Below, piece after piece: positions 1 to 6,680 of a stretch of 15,797 nucleotides of DNA. The DNA comes from an uncultured Eubacteriales bacterium (GTDB lineage: Bacteria > Bacillota > Clostridia > Oscillospirales > Oscillospiraceae), in the NCBI GenBank assembly GCA_900545925.1, contig URAZ01000060.1, positions 1 through 15,797 of the forward strand. The letters run 5' to 3'. The translations under genes were made by a program, and so were the position numbers. Within the stretch, counting starts at the first letter, position 1; each line of letters starts with the position of its first letter. The notes beneath the pieces are model-generated. The model ran no database searches. It was not told the DNA's origin and saw nothing but the letters and a program-made list of their open reading frames with translations.

Positions 1-515
1 ACAGGCCGCGCAGGTGCAGAACTGTAAACGATTTGTGAATTTTCTCTAAAGGGCTTCTAAAAATTGCTTTCCCGTGGCCTATGCAGTGAGGGGATTTTTT
101 GAGGGGACACCGCTCAAAACGCAAAAATCTGTCGGATCAAATAGAGGGAGTTTTTAATGAGCGTAAAATATCTGCCTCTCTGAGTTAAAAAAGTTTACGA
201 AGGAGGGCAACAAAAACAGCGCAAAGTGTCGGATTAAATAGGGGGATGTTTTAAACGGCGAAAAAATTTCTGAATTTTTTGAAAACAGGCTGTCAAAACT
301 GCGATTTTTATCCCTATCAGTAATGAGCGGCTTTTTTGTGATGACCAAAATTTTTTCGTACAAACGCAGTAAAAATTGTGCAATTAAAGGCGAGGAGAAA
401 AATTTTTGAAAAAAGTTTGGTGCAAAAGCCCTCTGAATACGGATAAAGGGTAGCAGGTGTTTTTCGGAAAGACAAAGTACGGGCAGAAAAACAGATACGA
501 ACAAAGGAGGAAGAC
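1..515. other. Non-coding AT-rich leader region of element 1
   Basis: This is more than 500 bp without a convincing gene. The long minus-strand open frame across it is low complexity, runs into the excisionase-like gene and has no credible start. The region holds the direct repeat at 130-254, many A/T homopolymer runs, and a clear ribosome binding site (AAAGGAGG) just before position 516. It may hold the promoter and binding sites of the excisionase operon, or a replication or transfer origin. I could not pin down a promoter. Confidence 0.5.
130..254 (+). repeat. Pair of 28-bp direct repeats
   Basis: Positions 130-157 and 227-254 match at about 24 of 28 bases. Both begin TGTCGGAT, then AAATAG, a G-rich run and a T run ending in AA. 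The start-to-start distance is 97 bp. Such spaced direct repeats upstream of an Xis/HTH pair are typical of protein-binding sites (Xis, integrase arms or iterons), but the bound protein is unknown. Confidence 0.55.
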
Positions 516-725
516 ATGAAAGAATCAAATTACAAAAGCTACGACGAACTGCCGCTGTTCCTGAACGCGGCGACAGTAGCGAAAGTGCTGGGCATTGCGC
601 CGTCCAGCACCTATGAGCTGATGCACGAGAAGGATTTCCCCGCGCTGCGAATCGGGAATCGGATCGTCGTTCCGAAGGAAGCATTCATCCAATGGGTGGA
701 GCAGCACACAGGAGCGCACGAATGA
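516..725 (+). CDS. Excisionase-like helix-turn-helix protein
   Basis: A 69-residue protein of the MerR-like HTH_17/excisionase type: residues 13-60 hold an LNAATVAKVLGI helix-turn-helix start, then STYELMHEKDFPALRIGNR and a VPKEAFIQWVE wing and helix. Proteins like this bind the arms of an integrative element and bias the integrase toward excision, or act as small regulators. AAAGGAGG ends 6-7 bases before the ATG. The stop overlaps the next start (ATGA at 722-725), so the two are co-translated. Unlike a typical xis it is about 6 kb from its integrase, so its role in excision is inferred from the fold and the element context. Confidence 0.8.
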   Translation: MKESNYKSYDELPLFLNAATVAKVLGIAPSSTYELMHEKDFPALRIGNRIVVPKEAFIQWVEQHTGAHE

Positions 726-1138
726 AGCGCAGCCTTTGGCCAACGCGCGATTCTATCCGCGACTACTTTCCACTGCCGAAGGAAATTTTCTCGCTGGGGC
801 TAAGCGCAGCCGAGATCGCCATCTACGCTTATCTGCTGTTCTGCGAGGATCGCCAGACGTTCCAATGCTGGCCAAGTTACCGAAAAATCGGTGAAGCGGT
901 TGGGCTGAGTCAGAACACGATTCGCAAACACATCCGGTCGCTCGAAGAACGTGGGCTGCTCGTCACAGAGCCGACGATGGTTACGACGAAGAATGGATGT
1001 AAGCACAACGGCAACCTGCTGTTCACAATCCGACCGATTCAGGCGGCGCTCCAGCAGGGCTATGACCGGCAGATGCAGAAGCTGGATGAGGACATGGCAA
1101 AGAGGAAATATGCCGATTTTATTGAAAATACAGGTTGA
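722..1138 (+). CDS. Winged helix-turn-helix protein (replication-initiator-like, HTH_36 type)
   Basis: A 138-residue protein. The start at 722 is preferred over an upstream in-frame ATG (692) because it overlaps the stop of the excisionase-like gene as ATGA, indicating translational coupling. Residues about 25-85 form a winged HTH: LSAAEIAIYAYLLFCED, then WPSYRKIGEAVGLSQNTIRK and HIRSLEERGLLVTE. This resembles the N-terminal DNA-binding part of plasmid replication initiators and HTH_36 regulators common on Clostridia mobile elements. The C-terminus is short and charged, with no further catalytic domain, so it is more likely a regulator or origin-binding accessory than a full initiator. The structured repeat copy A starts about 20 bases after its stop. 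Confidence 0.75.
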   Translation: MKRSLWPTRDSIRDYFPLPKEIFSLGLSAAEIAIYAYLLFCEDRQTFQCWPSYRKIGEAVGLSQNTIRKHIRSLEERGLLVTEPTMVTTKNGCKHNGNLLFTIRPIQAALQQGYDRQMQKLDEDMAKRKYADFIENTG

Positions 1139-1160
1139 ACACACGGCTAAAACACAAGTT

Positions 1161-1414
1161 ACGGCCCGTCGCGCCCGTGTTGGCGGTTTGTGCGGCTTTC
1201 GCAGCTCAGCCGAGCGCGTACCCGCCTAGCACCAGAAAATCGGACGTTGCGCCAACGTGCGGGAGCGTTGCGGGAACGCCAAGCGCAGAAGAAGAGAGCC
1301 TGCGGGCGGCTTTCAGCGGAGGAACGAGCCGCAAGCGGCGAAGCAGGAGAAAGGACTGGCGCTTTTCTGCGCCAGCCCGTCCACTTCTGCCCGCAGTGCG
1401 GGCAGTTTCGGGGG
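1161..1414 (+). ncRNA. Structured GC-rich non-coding repeat, copy A (putative RNA)
   Basis: About 254 bp, much more GC-rich than its flanks, repeated at 12102-12355 at roughly three-quarters identity by eye. Possible helices: CCCG (1174-1177) with CGGG (1260-1263) and GTTGGC (1179-1184) with GCCAAC (1251-1256); TGCG/CGCA (1191-1194/1200-1203); GCCGC/GCGGC (1328-1332/1335-1339); CTGGCGC/GCGCCAG (1356-1362/1369-1375); and a terminal CTGCCCGC/GCGGGCAG hairpin (1387-1394/1398-1405) followed by TTTCGGGG. Copy B keeps these helices with base changes on both sides. Open frames cross it, but indels break the frame between copies and there is no convincing start. RNA function and strand are inferred from covariation and from position after a plus-strand gene; no known RNA family is recognised. 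Confidence 0.55.
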
Positions 1415-1538
1415 ATGAAAATGGCGCTTTTCTGCGGCTGTCAAAAATGGAATGACGCTGTTATTTCCCAAAAGCCGAAAAAAGCCAGTAAAATCAAGGA
1501 CAATTTTGACGCTATTACGATTTTGGGAGGTTTTGACC

Positions 1539-1946
1539 ATGAAAACAGAAGAACGAAGCCGCCACACAGTCTGGATGGAAGATACAGTTTGGCAGCGGGT
1601 GCAGGAACACTACAAAAGCGACGGATGCAGCACGCAAAACGAATTCATTGCAAAAGCAATTCTGTTTTACTGCGGCTATTTGCAAAGCGAATATGCCGGA
1701 GACTTCCTGCCGAAAATCCTCGGCGAAACGCTGGAAGCGATCCTCAGTATGTTCGGTGACCGCATCGGGCGGCTGCTTTTGAAGCAAGCGGTCGAGCAGA
1801 ACGTCTGCAATCATATTCTCGCATCAGACACAGATATTGATGCGGCAACATACCAGAAAATGCGCGGCATGAGCTATCAGGAGGTGCTGCGGACAAACGG
1901 ACAAATCTCGTTCCCGGAGGTGCTCCGTCAGCAGAAACGACTCTGA
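1539..1946 (+). CDS. Ribbon-helix-helix-like mobile-element protein of unknown function
   Basis: A 135-residue protein. The ATG at 1539 follows GGGAGG at 1525-1530 with an 8-base spacer; an upstream in-frame ATG (1452) has no comparable site and would add a basic, unfolded-looking stretch. Residues about 8-50 (SRHTVWMEDTVWQRVQEHY, then CSTQNEFIAKAILFYCGYL) have a short strand followed by two helices with an 'N-E-F-I-x-K-A-I' second helix, as in ribbon-helix-helix DNA-binding proteins. The C-terminal 80 residues are helical and unassigned. Such proteins are often found with HTH/replication genes on Clostridia integrative elements, where they may regulate copy number or transfer. The exact function is not known. 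A stem-loop terminator follows at 1962-1991. Confidence 0.6.
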   Translation: MKTEERSRHTVWMEDTVWQRVQEHYKSDGCSTQNEFIAKAILFYCGYLQSEYAGDFLPKILGETLEAILSMFGDRIGRLLLKQAVEQNVCNHILASDTDIDAATYQKMRGMSYQEVLRTNGQISFPEVLRQQKRL

Positions 1947-1961
1947 GTTTATAGAGAAAAG

Positions 1962-1991
1962 CAGCTTGCAAGCCGAAAAACTTGCAAGCTG
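1962..1991. terminator. Stem-loop between convergent genes
   Basis: CAGCTTGCAAG (1962-1972) and CTTGCAAGCTG (1981-1991) form a perfect 11-bp stem with an 8-base loop, between the convergent genes ending at 1946 (+) and 2045 (-). On the minus strand it is followed by CTTTTC, on the plus strand by a poor T tract, so it is probably a terminator mainly for the minus-strand operon. Confidence 0.65.
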
Positions 1992-2044
1992 TATTCAGTG
2001 TGATTTTAGCATCAAATAGTTTTTAGAAGTGTCAAGCGGCTTTC

Positions 2045-2608
2045 CTAATTGTAGAACTTTTCCGCGATTTTGGTTACAACACCGTCCTGTATGGTCAGCG
2101 TATAAGGTTGGATGAGCAGTCTTTCGTTGGCCTGAACAGCCGAAACAAATTCCTGCCATGTTTCAAACGTATACAGCCGGTCTTCTCCCGCACCGTATTC
2201 CTGAGAGATGTCGTAAATCGTGACGGGCGTGCCTGGGTCTACATCGTAGGTGTAAATTTCGCCGGTGTCTTTTCGATAATATCCGTATTGATATTCCTCC
2301 GGTGGGATGTTCAGGTCTTTGAGTGTTTGCAGATCTTCCTCAAGATATGAGTTTAGAAGGACAATGTGTTCGACCGTAATAGAATGATCGCGTACCTGTT
2401 GGATAATCACGGTCTGGAGGATAGGTTCTTCCGTCTCAGCCTTTGTACTGCTCTCAGCGCCGTGACCGGTATGCTCTGTAATTTGCGTGTCCTCATGCGC
2501 TTTGGAAGCCGACGAATCTGTGCTTTCACGCGTGGCAGAACACCCGACGCCCATAAAGCTCATCAAAAAGCACAGGAACGCAAGACACACAAGTGATTTC
2601 TTCTTCAA
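2045..2608 (-). CDS. Small lipoprotein of unknown function
   Basis: A 187-residue protein if started at TTG (2608), which lies 8 bases after GGAGG (2621-2617). A GTG at 2617 opens the frame further but sits inside that Shine-Dalgarno and is unlikely. The N-terminus (MKKKSLVCLAFLCFLMSF, then GVGC) is a lipoprotein signal with the lipid-accepting Cys at residue 23; the box is slightly atypical because Gly holds the -3 position. A Ser/Thr/Glu-rich linker follows (about 25-60), then a compact domain with many Tyr and acidic residues (about 65-187). No family is recognised. It is the last gene of the operon started by the ECF sigma factor, so it is probably anchored outside the membrane as part of that envelope module. 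Confidence 0.75.
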   Translation of the reverse strand: MKKKSLVCLAFLCFLMSFMGVGCSATRESTDSSASKAHEDTQITEHTGHGAESSTKAETEEPILQTVIIQQVRDHSITVEHIVLLNSYLEEDLQTLKDLNIPPEEYQYGYYRKDTGEIYTYDVDPGTPVTIYDISQEYGAGEDRLYTFETWQEFVSAVQANERLLIQPYTLTIQDGVVTKIAEKFYN

Positions 2609-2629
2609 AATACGCACCTCCTTAACGGG

Positions 2630-3376
2630 TTAATTATACATATAGAAGTTTGCAGGAACGCTGGTTGAATAGACAACGTTCTCCGCTGGCTGCGAATGAG
2701 CTGTATACTTAATTGTATGTGTATCTCCGTAGGTTACCAGTGCAACATGGGAGATATTGACCCAACTCATAATACACCCTGCATTGATTTTGGTGAGATC
2801 GTTTTGCAGATAAAAAAATTCATTGTTTACCATATATGGAACGACACCCCCATCCGTTCCGTTTCCAGTTCGAAACCAGTGTTTTCCAGGCCATCCGCCC
2901 CATGTGCTTGCACCATACCATAGACCGGGAACATCTTCGGGTATCCCTCCTGCGCAGAGCGCTTTTGAAACAAAATTTGCGCAATCGCTTCCGGGAACTA
3001 CATCCGATGGATATTCAGGGTCTGCCCAAGCATTATCCAACGCCCAGTCGCGTGCTGCGATTCGATCATATGTATAGTCGGCATTCGAGACCGTTTGTGG
3101 TACTGCCGCTATGTCTAAATCAGCCTCCATTTTCAGGGCTTCCGCATAGCCAGCGTTGTATGAAGTCAACGCATCGGCTGGTTCTGTAAGTCTGTCTGCG
3201 CAATAAAGAATGGTTTCGGCTGCATCAACTCGATAATAGTAATTATCTAAATCCGTTTTCTGGATGGAGTTCCTTGCTAAGGATTGAACCGTATCAGCAT
3301 TTATCGCATAAGGAAAGGTCGTGCGGCACGGAATCATGTAACACTCTTCGGTGATCTCTTGTATACGCGCGTTCAT
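2630..3376 (-). CDS. Amidase_6-type (NlpC/P60-like) domain protein lacking a signal peptide
   Basis: A 248-residue protein. Residues about 103-245 match the Amidase_6 layout: YDRIAARDWALDNA, then SDCANFVSKALCAGG with candidate nucleophile Cys132, and SWVNISHVALVTYGD with candidate His210. The family is related to NlpC/P60 peptidases and usually acts on extracellular peptide or cell-wall substrates, normally with an N-terminal signal sequence. None is present here. There is no good ribosome binding site before the ATG at 3376, and reading upstream in the same frame gives four sense codons and then the TGA stop of the preceding lipoprotein. GC content steps up sharply across that junction. The 5' end was therefore probably lost or replaced; it is either translated by coupling or an inactive remnant. 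Confidence 0.75.
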   Translation of the reverse strand: MNARIQEITEECYMIPCRTTFPYAINADTVQSLARNSIQKTDLDNYYYRVDAAETILYCADRLTEPADALTSYNAGYAEALKMEADLDIAAVPQTVSNADYTYDRIAARDWALDNAWADPEYPSDVVPGSDCANFVSKALCAGGIPEDVPGLWYGASTWGGWPGKHWFRTGNGTDGGVVPYMVNNEFFYLQNDLTKINAGCIMSWVNISHVALVTYGDTHTIKYTAHSQPAENVVYSTSVPANFYMYN

Positions 3377-3388
3377 TTGGGCCGATAG

Positions 3389-4585
3389 TCAGGCAACGCT
3401 TAGAGCCTCCAGGCAGGCGTTCAAGTTATCCCAAGAAAAAACGTCCTCCGCAATGTGGACCCGCGTCCAGGAGGGGGTGATTTCCTCCACCTCCGATATA
3501 CCGCCTATGTCCCGGGCCCAGGAATAGTAATATGTGTTATGGGGCGACATAAGGACCCGAGCCGCTGTGCCGTCCGGGTAGAGGAAGAGGGTCTGCTCCC
3601 GAACGATCCGGCTGCTGTCTTCATAGGGGGTCCCCGTGGTATCCAGATACTCCGTCAGACGGAGACATTCCTCCCCCGGCGTCCAGTCCCAGTCCGCCAC
3701 GGCGAAGTCCAGCGGAGCCATCTTTCCCGTATCCGCTTCTCTGAACAGGGTGCGGAACAGGAGCAGGGCCTGCTCCCGGTCCAGGTCCGCGTGGAAGCCA
3801 TCGCCCTGTATGCAGAGCCGATAGTGCTCTGCCGGCGGAGTGGGGAAGATGTCCTCCCACTGGTCGGCCAGCTTCTCGGGGATCATACTTTCTTGACGCC
3901 GCTCCAGCTGGATTGAAACCAACAAGTCTTCATAGGGATATGGGCCCACATCACTTGGAATGCTGGCGTATTTGTAGGTGATAGCGCTCAGCCGCAGATA
4001 GTCCACCGCCCCGTAGGCCGCCTCGAGAGAGTCATCCTCTCTCTGCCGGGTCAGCGTACCGTCCGGGAAGACGTGATAGACCAACTGAATGTCTCCATCC
4101 GTTATGAACAGGCGGAGGTTTCCGGAGGCGTATGCAAGCTCCTCCTCCGGGGCTTGGAACACCGCCGCCTCCAGCCGCTCCAGCAGATAAGTCCGGTCCG
4201 CCTGGTCATCGATGGGGATGCAGGTATGAGGGGCCTCAGCGCCGGTGGCCCACTCGCGACTGATAGTCAGCGTGGGACCGCCTTTCTCTGCCTGCGTGCT
4301 GGAGAGGTCGTAGGTATCCGTGGCCTCCGTCCCATCGGCATAGGCGTACCATATGGTTACCCGGCGGCTTCCGTCGTCCTCCAGGGGAGCATACTCCCCA
4401 CAGTCCACCTCCAGCATCTCCCCGGCAGGCGGGAAGGATGGGAGCGGTTCTTCAAATGCTCCAGGGACAGACGGGGTCGTCACATCTACAGCAGGCGAAA
4501 CCTCCTCGCCTGCTGTCATCGCCGGTTGCCCACAAGCAGAAAGCGTCAGGGCCAGACAGAACAGAAGAAGCAGCGTTTTTTTCAT
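3389..4585 (-). CDS. Large lipoprotein of unknown function
   Basis: A 398-residue protein with a textbook lipoprotein signal (MKKTLLLLFCLALTLSAC; Cys18) and a Pro/Glu-rich linker, then an acidic, beta-rich extracellular region with no family I recognise. Its ATG overlaps the stop of the upstream secreted-protein gene (ATGA, 4582-4585), so the two are translationally coupled. The coding DNA is clearly more GC-rich than the genes on both sides, with C/G third positions, suggesting a different origin from the rest of the operon. Its TGA stop lies in the same frame as the amidase gene that follows. Likely role: surface-anchored partner in the sigma-controlled envelope module (inferred from context only). 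Confidence 0.75.
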   Translation of the reverse strand: MKKTLLLLFCLALTLSACGQPAMTAGEEVSPAVDVTTPSVPGAFEEPLPSFPPAGEMLEVDCGEYAPLEDDGSRRVTIWYAYADGTEATDTYDLSSTQAEKGGPTLTISREWATGAEAPHTCIPIDDQADRTYLLERLEAAVFQAPEEELAYASGNLRLFITDGDIQLVYHVFPDGTLTRQREDDSLEAAYGAVDYLRLSAITYKYASIPSDVGPYPYEDLLVSIQLERRQESMIPEKLADQWEDIFPTPPAEHYRLCIQGDGFHADLDREQALLLFRTLFREADTGKMAPLDFAVADWDWTPGEECLRLTEYLDTTGTPYEDSSRIVREQTLFLYPDGTAARVLMSPHNTYYYSWARDIGGISEVEEITPSWTRVHIAEDVFSWDNLNACLEALSVA

Positions 4586-5157
4586 TTTGTCACCCCGCTG
4601 ACCACCATGGTGGGATTTTTATATCCGCAGCATTTACAATAATAGTAGTTTCCGGACAAGATATACTGATGAGATAATCTGTAATACTTGACATTGGTCA
4701 GATAATGAGTCGTTCCATGTTCCGCGTCAGTATAATATGGGCAGTCCGACAAAATGTGTGAATAAACGCCATAGTACCCCCACTTTGAGGCCACTACAAT
4801 TTGATTCACCCCAGTTCCCGCACTTACTGAGGTTATGATAGCGGAATGCTTACTACCAATCGTTCCATGCGCAATCAGAGTATATGTTGTTCCGCTGACT
4901 GCTGCATGGCTGCCAGAAACGTTTAGGTAGTTCGTCCCAGAATCGCTCCAACTATCAACCATTTCACTGCCATTCCACAGTTCAAGTGTGACATCCAGTT
5001 TTCCGACTTCGACCACAGTTACACTGCAATTTGCCGTTTTCCCGCTGAACGAAAGTTTTGGTTTGATTTGCGAAGCACGTTCGGTTGCCATGGCATTTAC
5101 ACATAGTCCAGAAATCATAATCATTACGAGCAATAGAACGACCATACGCTTTTTCAT
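4582..5157 (-). CDS. Secreted protein of unknown function with Cys-rich tail
   Basis: A 191-residue protein when started at ATG 5157, which has AGGAGGTG (5174-5167) 9 bases upstream. A GTG within that site (5169) also opens the frame but is not credible. Residues 1-26 (MKKRMVVLLLVMIMISGLCV, then NAMA) form a signal peptide with a probable cleavage after NAMA. Residues about 30-115 look beta-rich and immunoglobulin-like; the tail from about 130 is rich in Tyr, His and Cys (SDCPYYTDAEHG; YYYCKCCGYKNP), possibly a metal site or disulfides. No family is recognised. It is third in the operon and its stop overlaps the next start. An inverted repeat before it may hide its ribosome binding site. Confidence 0.75.
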   Translation of the reverse strand: MKKRMVVLLLVMIMISGLCVNAMATERASQIKPKLSFSGKTANCSVTVVEVGKLDVTLELWNGSEMVDSWSDSGTNYLNVSGSHAAVSGTTYTLIAHGTIGSKHSAIITSVSAGTGVNQIVVASKWGYYGVYSHILSDCPYYTDAEHGTTHYLTNVKYYRLSHQYILSGNYYYCKCCGYKNPTMVVSGVTK

Positions 5158-5162
5158 ATTAC

Positions 5163-5216
5163 AAAACACCTCCTTCCTTCGCCTTATCTATTAGAACGCA
5201 GAAAGGAGGTGCTTTT
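5163..5216 (-). promoter_or_regulatory. Inverted repeat that can mask the ribosome binding site of the secreted-protein gene
   Basis: On the minus strand, GCACCTCCTT (5212-5203) can pair with AAGGAGGTG (5175-5167), flanked by A and T runs that extend the pairing to about 13 bp with one bulge. The second arm contains the Shine-Dalgarno of the gene starting at 5157, and the hairpin ends in TTTT. It could act as a translational switch or a weak attenuator between anti-sigma and cargo. The pairing is seen in the sequence; regulation is inferred. Confidence 0.45.
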
Positions 5217-5239
5217 GGACATGATCTTCAAGAAGTTTT

Positions 5240-5926
5240 TTAATTTGGAGATTGTAACAACTCTATGCTTTCGGCAATGTGCAACATGACGGATTTTTCA
5301 AGAGTTGAACCGACTGAGAACATGAGCCCATTCTGCTCATCGATCCATACCAGATTGCTGATACCGGAATTCCCATCAGCTGGGACAAACAACGCAGTAA
5401 ATTGATTTACATGGACTTCCTCGTAGCCAGAATGATCTCCTATCAACGATAGAACCGTACCACTGTGATATACGTCAACTTCAATGACAATGAAGTCTGA
5501 ACCGGAAACGTAATACCAACTGGACCGCAGATCATCCTTGTGGCGCTCCTGTTCATCAAAGCCGTCTGGCAGCCATGTCGGAGTATAGTCCGGCAACGTC
5601 TGCTGCGGCGCGGGATTCAGGAAGCGATATACGATGCTGTTCTGTGAAATGCTTCTGAACCATGCAATTGTTGCAGCACGGGCCTCCGCATCAACCGTAA
5701 GCCAGCCGATTCCGGTAAGAAGCAATGCCAGAAACACAGCGGCAACGCGCTGGATTGTCCGGTAAAAAACAGGGTGGCGTTCACGGCGGCACAGACGGCT
5801 CATTTTGCATGTAAAGGACTTGCTTGGGATGTAAGGCGGCTGTTGACTGCTGCCATGTACCAACGTCTCTGCTAGCGCAAGACTGGCTTCTTTCGCAGCG
5901 GCCCGCAGCACATCATCCGTGATCAT
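5240..5926 (-). CDS. Membrane-anchored anti-sigma factor with DUF4367-type domain
   Basis: A 228-residue protein. Residues 1-57 are a cytoplasmic, charged N-terminus that would bind the sigma factor. Residues about 59-78 (TIQRVAAVFLALLLTGIGWL) form one transmembrane helix. The extracellular part (about 110-226) starts with the 'DYTPTWLPDGFDEQE' pattern typical of DUF4367 and ends in a GSTLEKSVMLHIAESIE strand/helix. Proteins of this layout in Bacillota pair with ECF sigma factors and release them on an envelope signal. Its ATG overlaps the sigma stop (ATGA, 5923-5926), giving coupled expression as usual for sigma/anti-sigma pairs. No zinc-binding HxxxCxxC anti-sigma motif is seen. Confidence 0.82.
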   Translation of the reverse strand: MITDDVLRAAAKEASLALAETLVHGSSQQPPYIPSKSFTCKMSRLCRRERHPVFYRTIQRVAAVFLALLLTGIGWLTVDAEARAATIAWFRSISQNSIVYRFLNPAPQQTLPDYTPTWLPDGFDEQERHKDDLRSSWYYVSGSDFIVIEVDVYHSGTVLSLIGDHSGYEEVHVNQFTALFVPADGNSGISNLVWIDEQNGLMFSVGSTLEKSVMLHIAESIELLQSPN

Positions 5927-6444
5927 AGGCTTTCGCCTCCCTCCTGATAAATTTCCTTCAGCTTGGCTTTTGCCCGTTGAAGGAGCTTACTTGTGTTTGC
6001 AAGAGAAAGGTGCATGATCCCAGCGATTTCTTTCGTGCTGTATCCATGATAGAACTTCAGGAGAATGCACTGACGGTAGGCTGCTGGCAGCGCCAGAATT
6101 GCTTTTGTCAGCGCGTTGTCTCCACTGTATTCCACAGAAACGCCATTGATTGATTCATCCAGCGGCACGGATGGGTGCCGCCGCTCCGCCCGGAGCATAT
6201 CGATTGCTTTTCTCTCAACTATTGTAACGATGTAGGCGCGCGTTTTTGGACAGTCCGGGTCAGAAATTTTTGAAATATTTTCTGCGATGCTCAAAAAGGC
6301 GTGATGAACCGCATCTTCGGCATCCTGAGGGCGTTTTAGAATCTGGAAAGCAGTATAGAACATCAACTGCTTGTACTGCTCGTAAAGCTGCTCAAATTTC
6401 GAGCGATCTTCTGCGGTGTCGATTGTCTGCAAATAGATCATCAT
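5923..6444 (-). CDS. ECF-family RNA polymerase sigma factor
   Basis: A 173-residue protein with the two-domain ECF layout. Region 2 is about residues 15-88 (FEQLYEQYKQLMFYTAFQI, then DAEDAVHHAFLSI and TRAYIVTIVERKAIDMLR). Region 4 is about 112-166 (LPAAYRQCILLKFYHGYSTKEIA, then LANTSKLLQRAKAKLKE). It directs RNA polymerase to a small regulon that probably includes this operon. The start at 6444 follows GGAGG (6460-6456); a second ATG lies directly after it at 6441. It is the first gene of a six-gene minus-strand operon and overlaps its anti-sigma by 4 bases. An ECF system with its envelope cargo on an integrative element suggests a self-contained, signal-responsive surface module. Confidence 0.92.
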   Translation of the reverse strand: MMIYLQTIDTAEDRSKFEQLYEQYKQLMFYTAFQILKRPQDAEDAVHHAFLSIAENISKISDPDCPKTRAYIVTIVERKAIDMLRAERRHPSVPLDESINGVSVEYSGDNALTKAILALPAAYRQCILLKFYHGYSTKEIAGIMHLSLANTSKLLQRAKAKLKEIYQEGGESL

Positions 6445-6473
6445 AATTTGTGACTCCTCCCATGATGCATGAA

Positions 6474-6502
6474 ATTATAACATAGTTCTTCCAAATTGTG
6501 TA
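6474..6502 (-). promoter_or_regulatory. Sigma-A-type promoter of the ECF operon
   Basis: On the minus strand, TACACA (6502-6497), a 17-base spacer and a perfect TATAAT (6479-6474) lie about 30 bases before the sigma gene start. The -35 box matches consensus at four of six positions. This would give housekeeping transcription of the operon; an ECF-type promoter may also exist but was not identified. Confidence 0.6.
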
Positions 6503-6549
6503 GAGCCGGAGTCATGAAGTGAATTGTTTACGGTACAATGTCAAAATAT

Positions 6550-6579
6550 ATGCAAAATCTGCGCCGCAGTAAACAAAGA
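6550..6579 (+). repeat. 30-bp CTGCGCCGCAG repeat, copy 1
   Basis: One of three copies of a sequence built around the palindrome CTGCGCCGCAG followed by TAAACAAAGA; the others are 8221-8250 and 15199-15228. Copies 1 and 3 lie at the same place, about 120 bp before an integrase start, at the left edge of the about 150-bp block conserved upstream of both integrases. Confidence 0.7.
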
Positions 6580-6661
6580 ATAGGGATTTTTGCCGTGTAC
6601 AAATCTGGCTAAAAATATTCCGACCTTCTGAAAAAATCAGTAGACTTTGCGCCGGTTCTGT

Positions 6662-6680
6662 GGTAGTTGTTTGTGCTACC
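6662..6680 (+). promoter_or_regulatory. Short hairpin in the integrase leader
   Basis: GGTAG (6662-6666) and CTACC (6676-6680) with a 9-base loop lie just before the AAGGAGG (6687-6693) of the integrase. The hairpin is identical in the second integrase leader (15310-15328), although DNA around it differs. It may control translation or be an integrase/Xis binding site. Confidence 0.4.

Noticed and set aside
154..684. Long minus-strand frame at the window start
   Set aside because: Phe/Leu-rich low-complexity translation of AT-rich DNA, overlapping a well-supported gene at 516-725, with no ribosome binding site.
1190..1440. Zinc-ribbon-like CPQCGQF in another frame of copy A, with CPPCGQF in copy B
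   Set aside because: It is encoded by the CTGCCCGC/GCGGGCAG hairpin itself; the frame has no credible start and the second Cys pair is not kept in copy B.
1135..1455. Open frame across structured repeat copy A, similar to a frame at 12118-12375 in copy B
   Set aside because: The similarity follows from DNA homology. Indels shift the frame between copies, no good ribosome binding site is present, composition is Arg/Ala/Ser-rich low complexity, and changes preserve base pairing rather than codons.
5221..5289. 22-codon plus-strand frame (MIFKKFFNLEIV...) with a perfect AAAGGAGGTG upstream
   Set aside because: The Shine-Dalgarno is explained as the complementary arm of the inverted repeat for the minus-strand gene; the frame is short and antisense to the anti-sigma gene end, with no promoter seen. 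Not excluded, but not supported.
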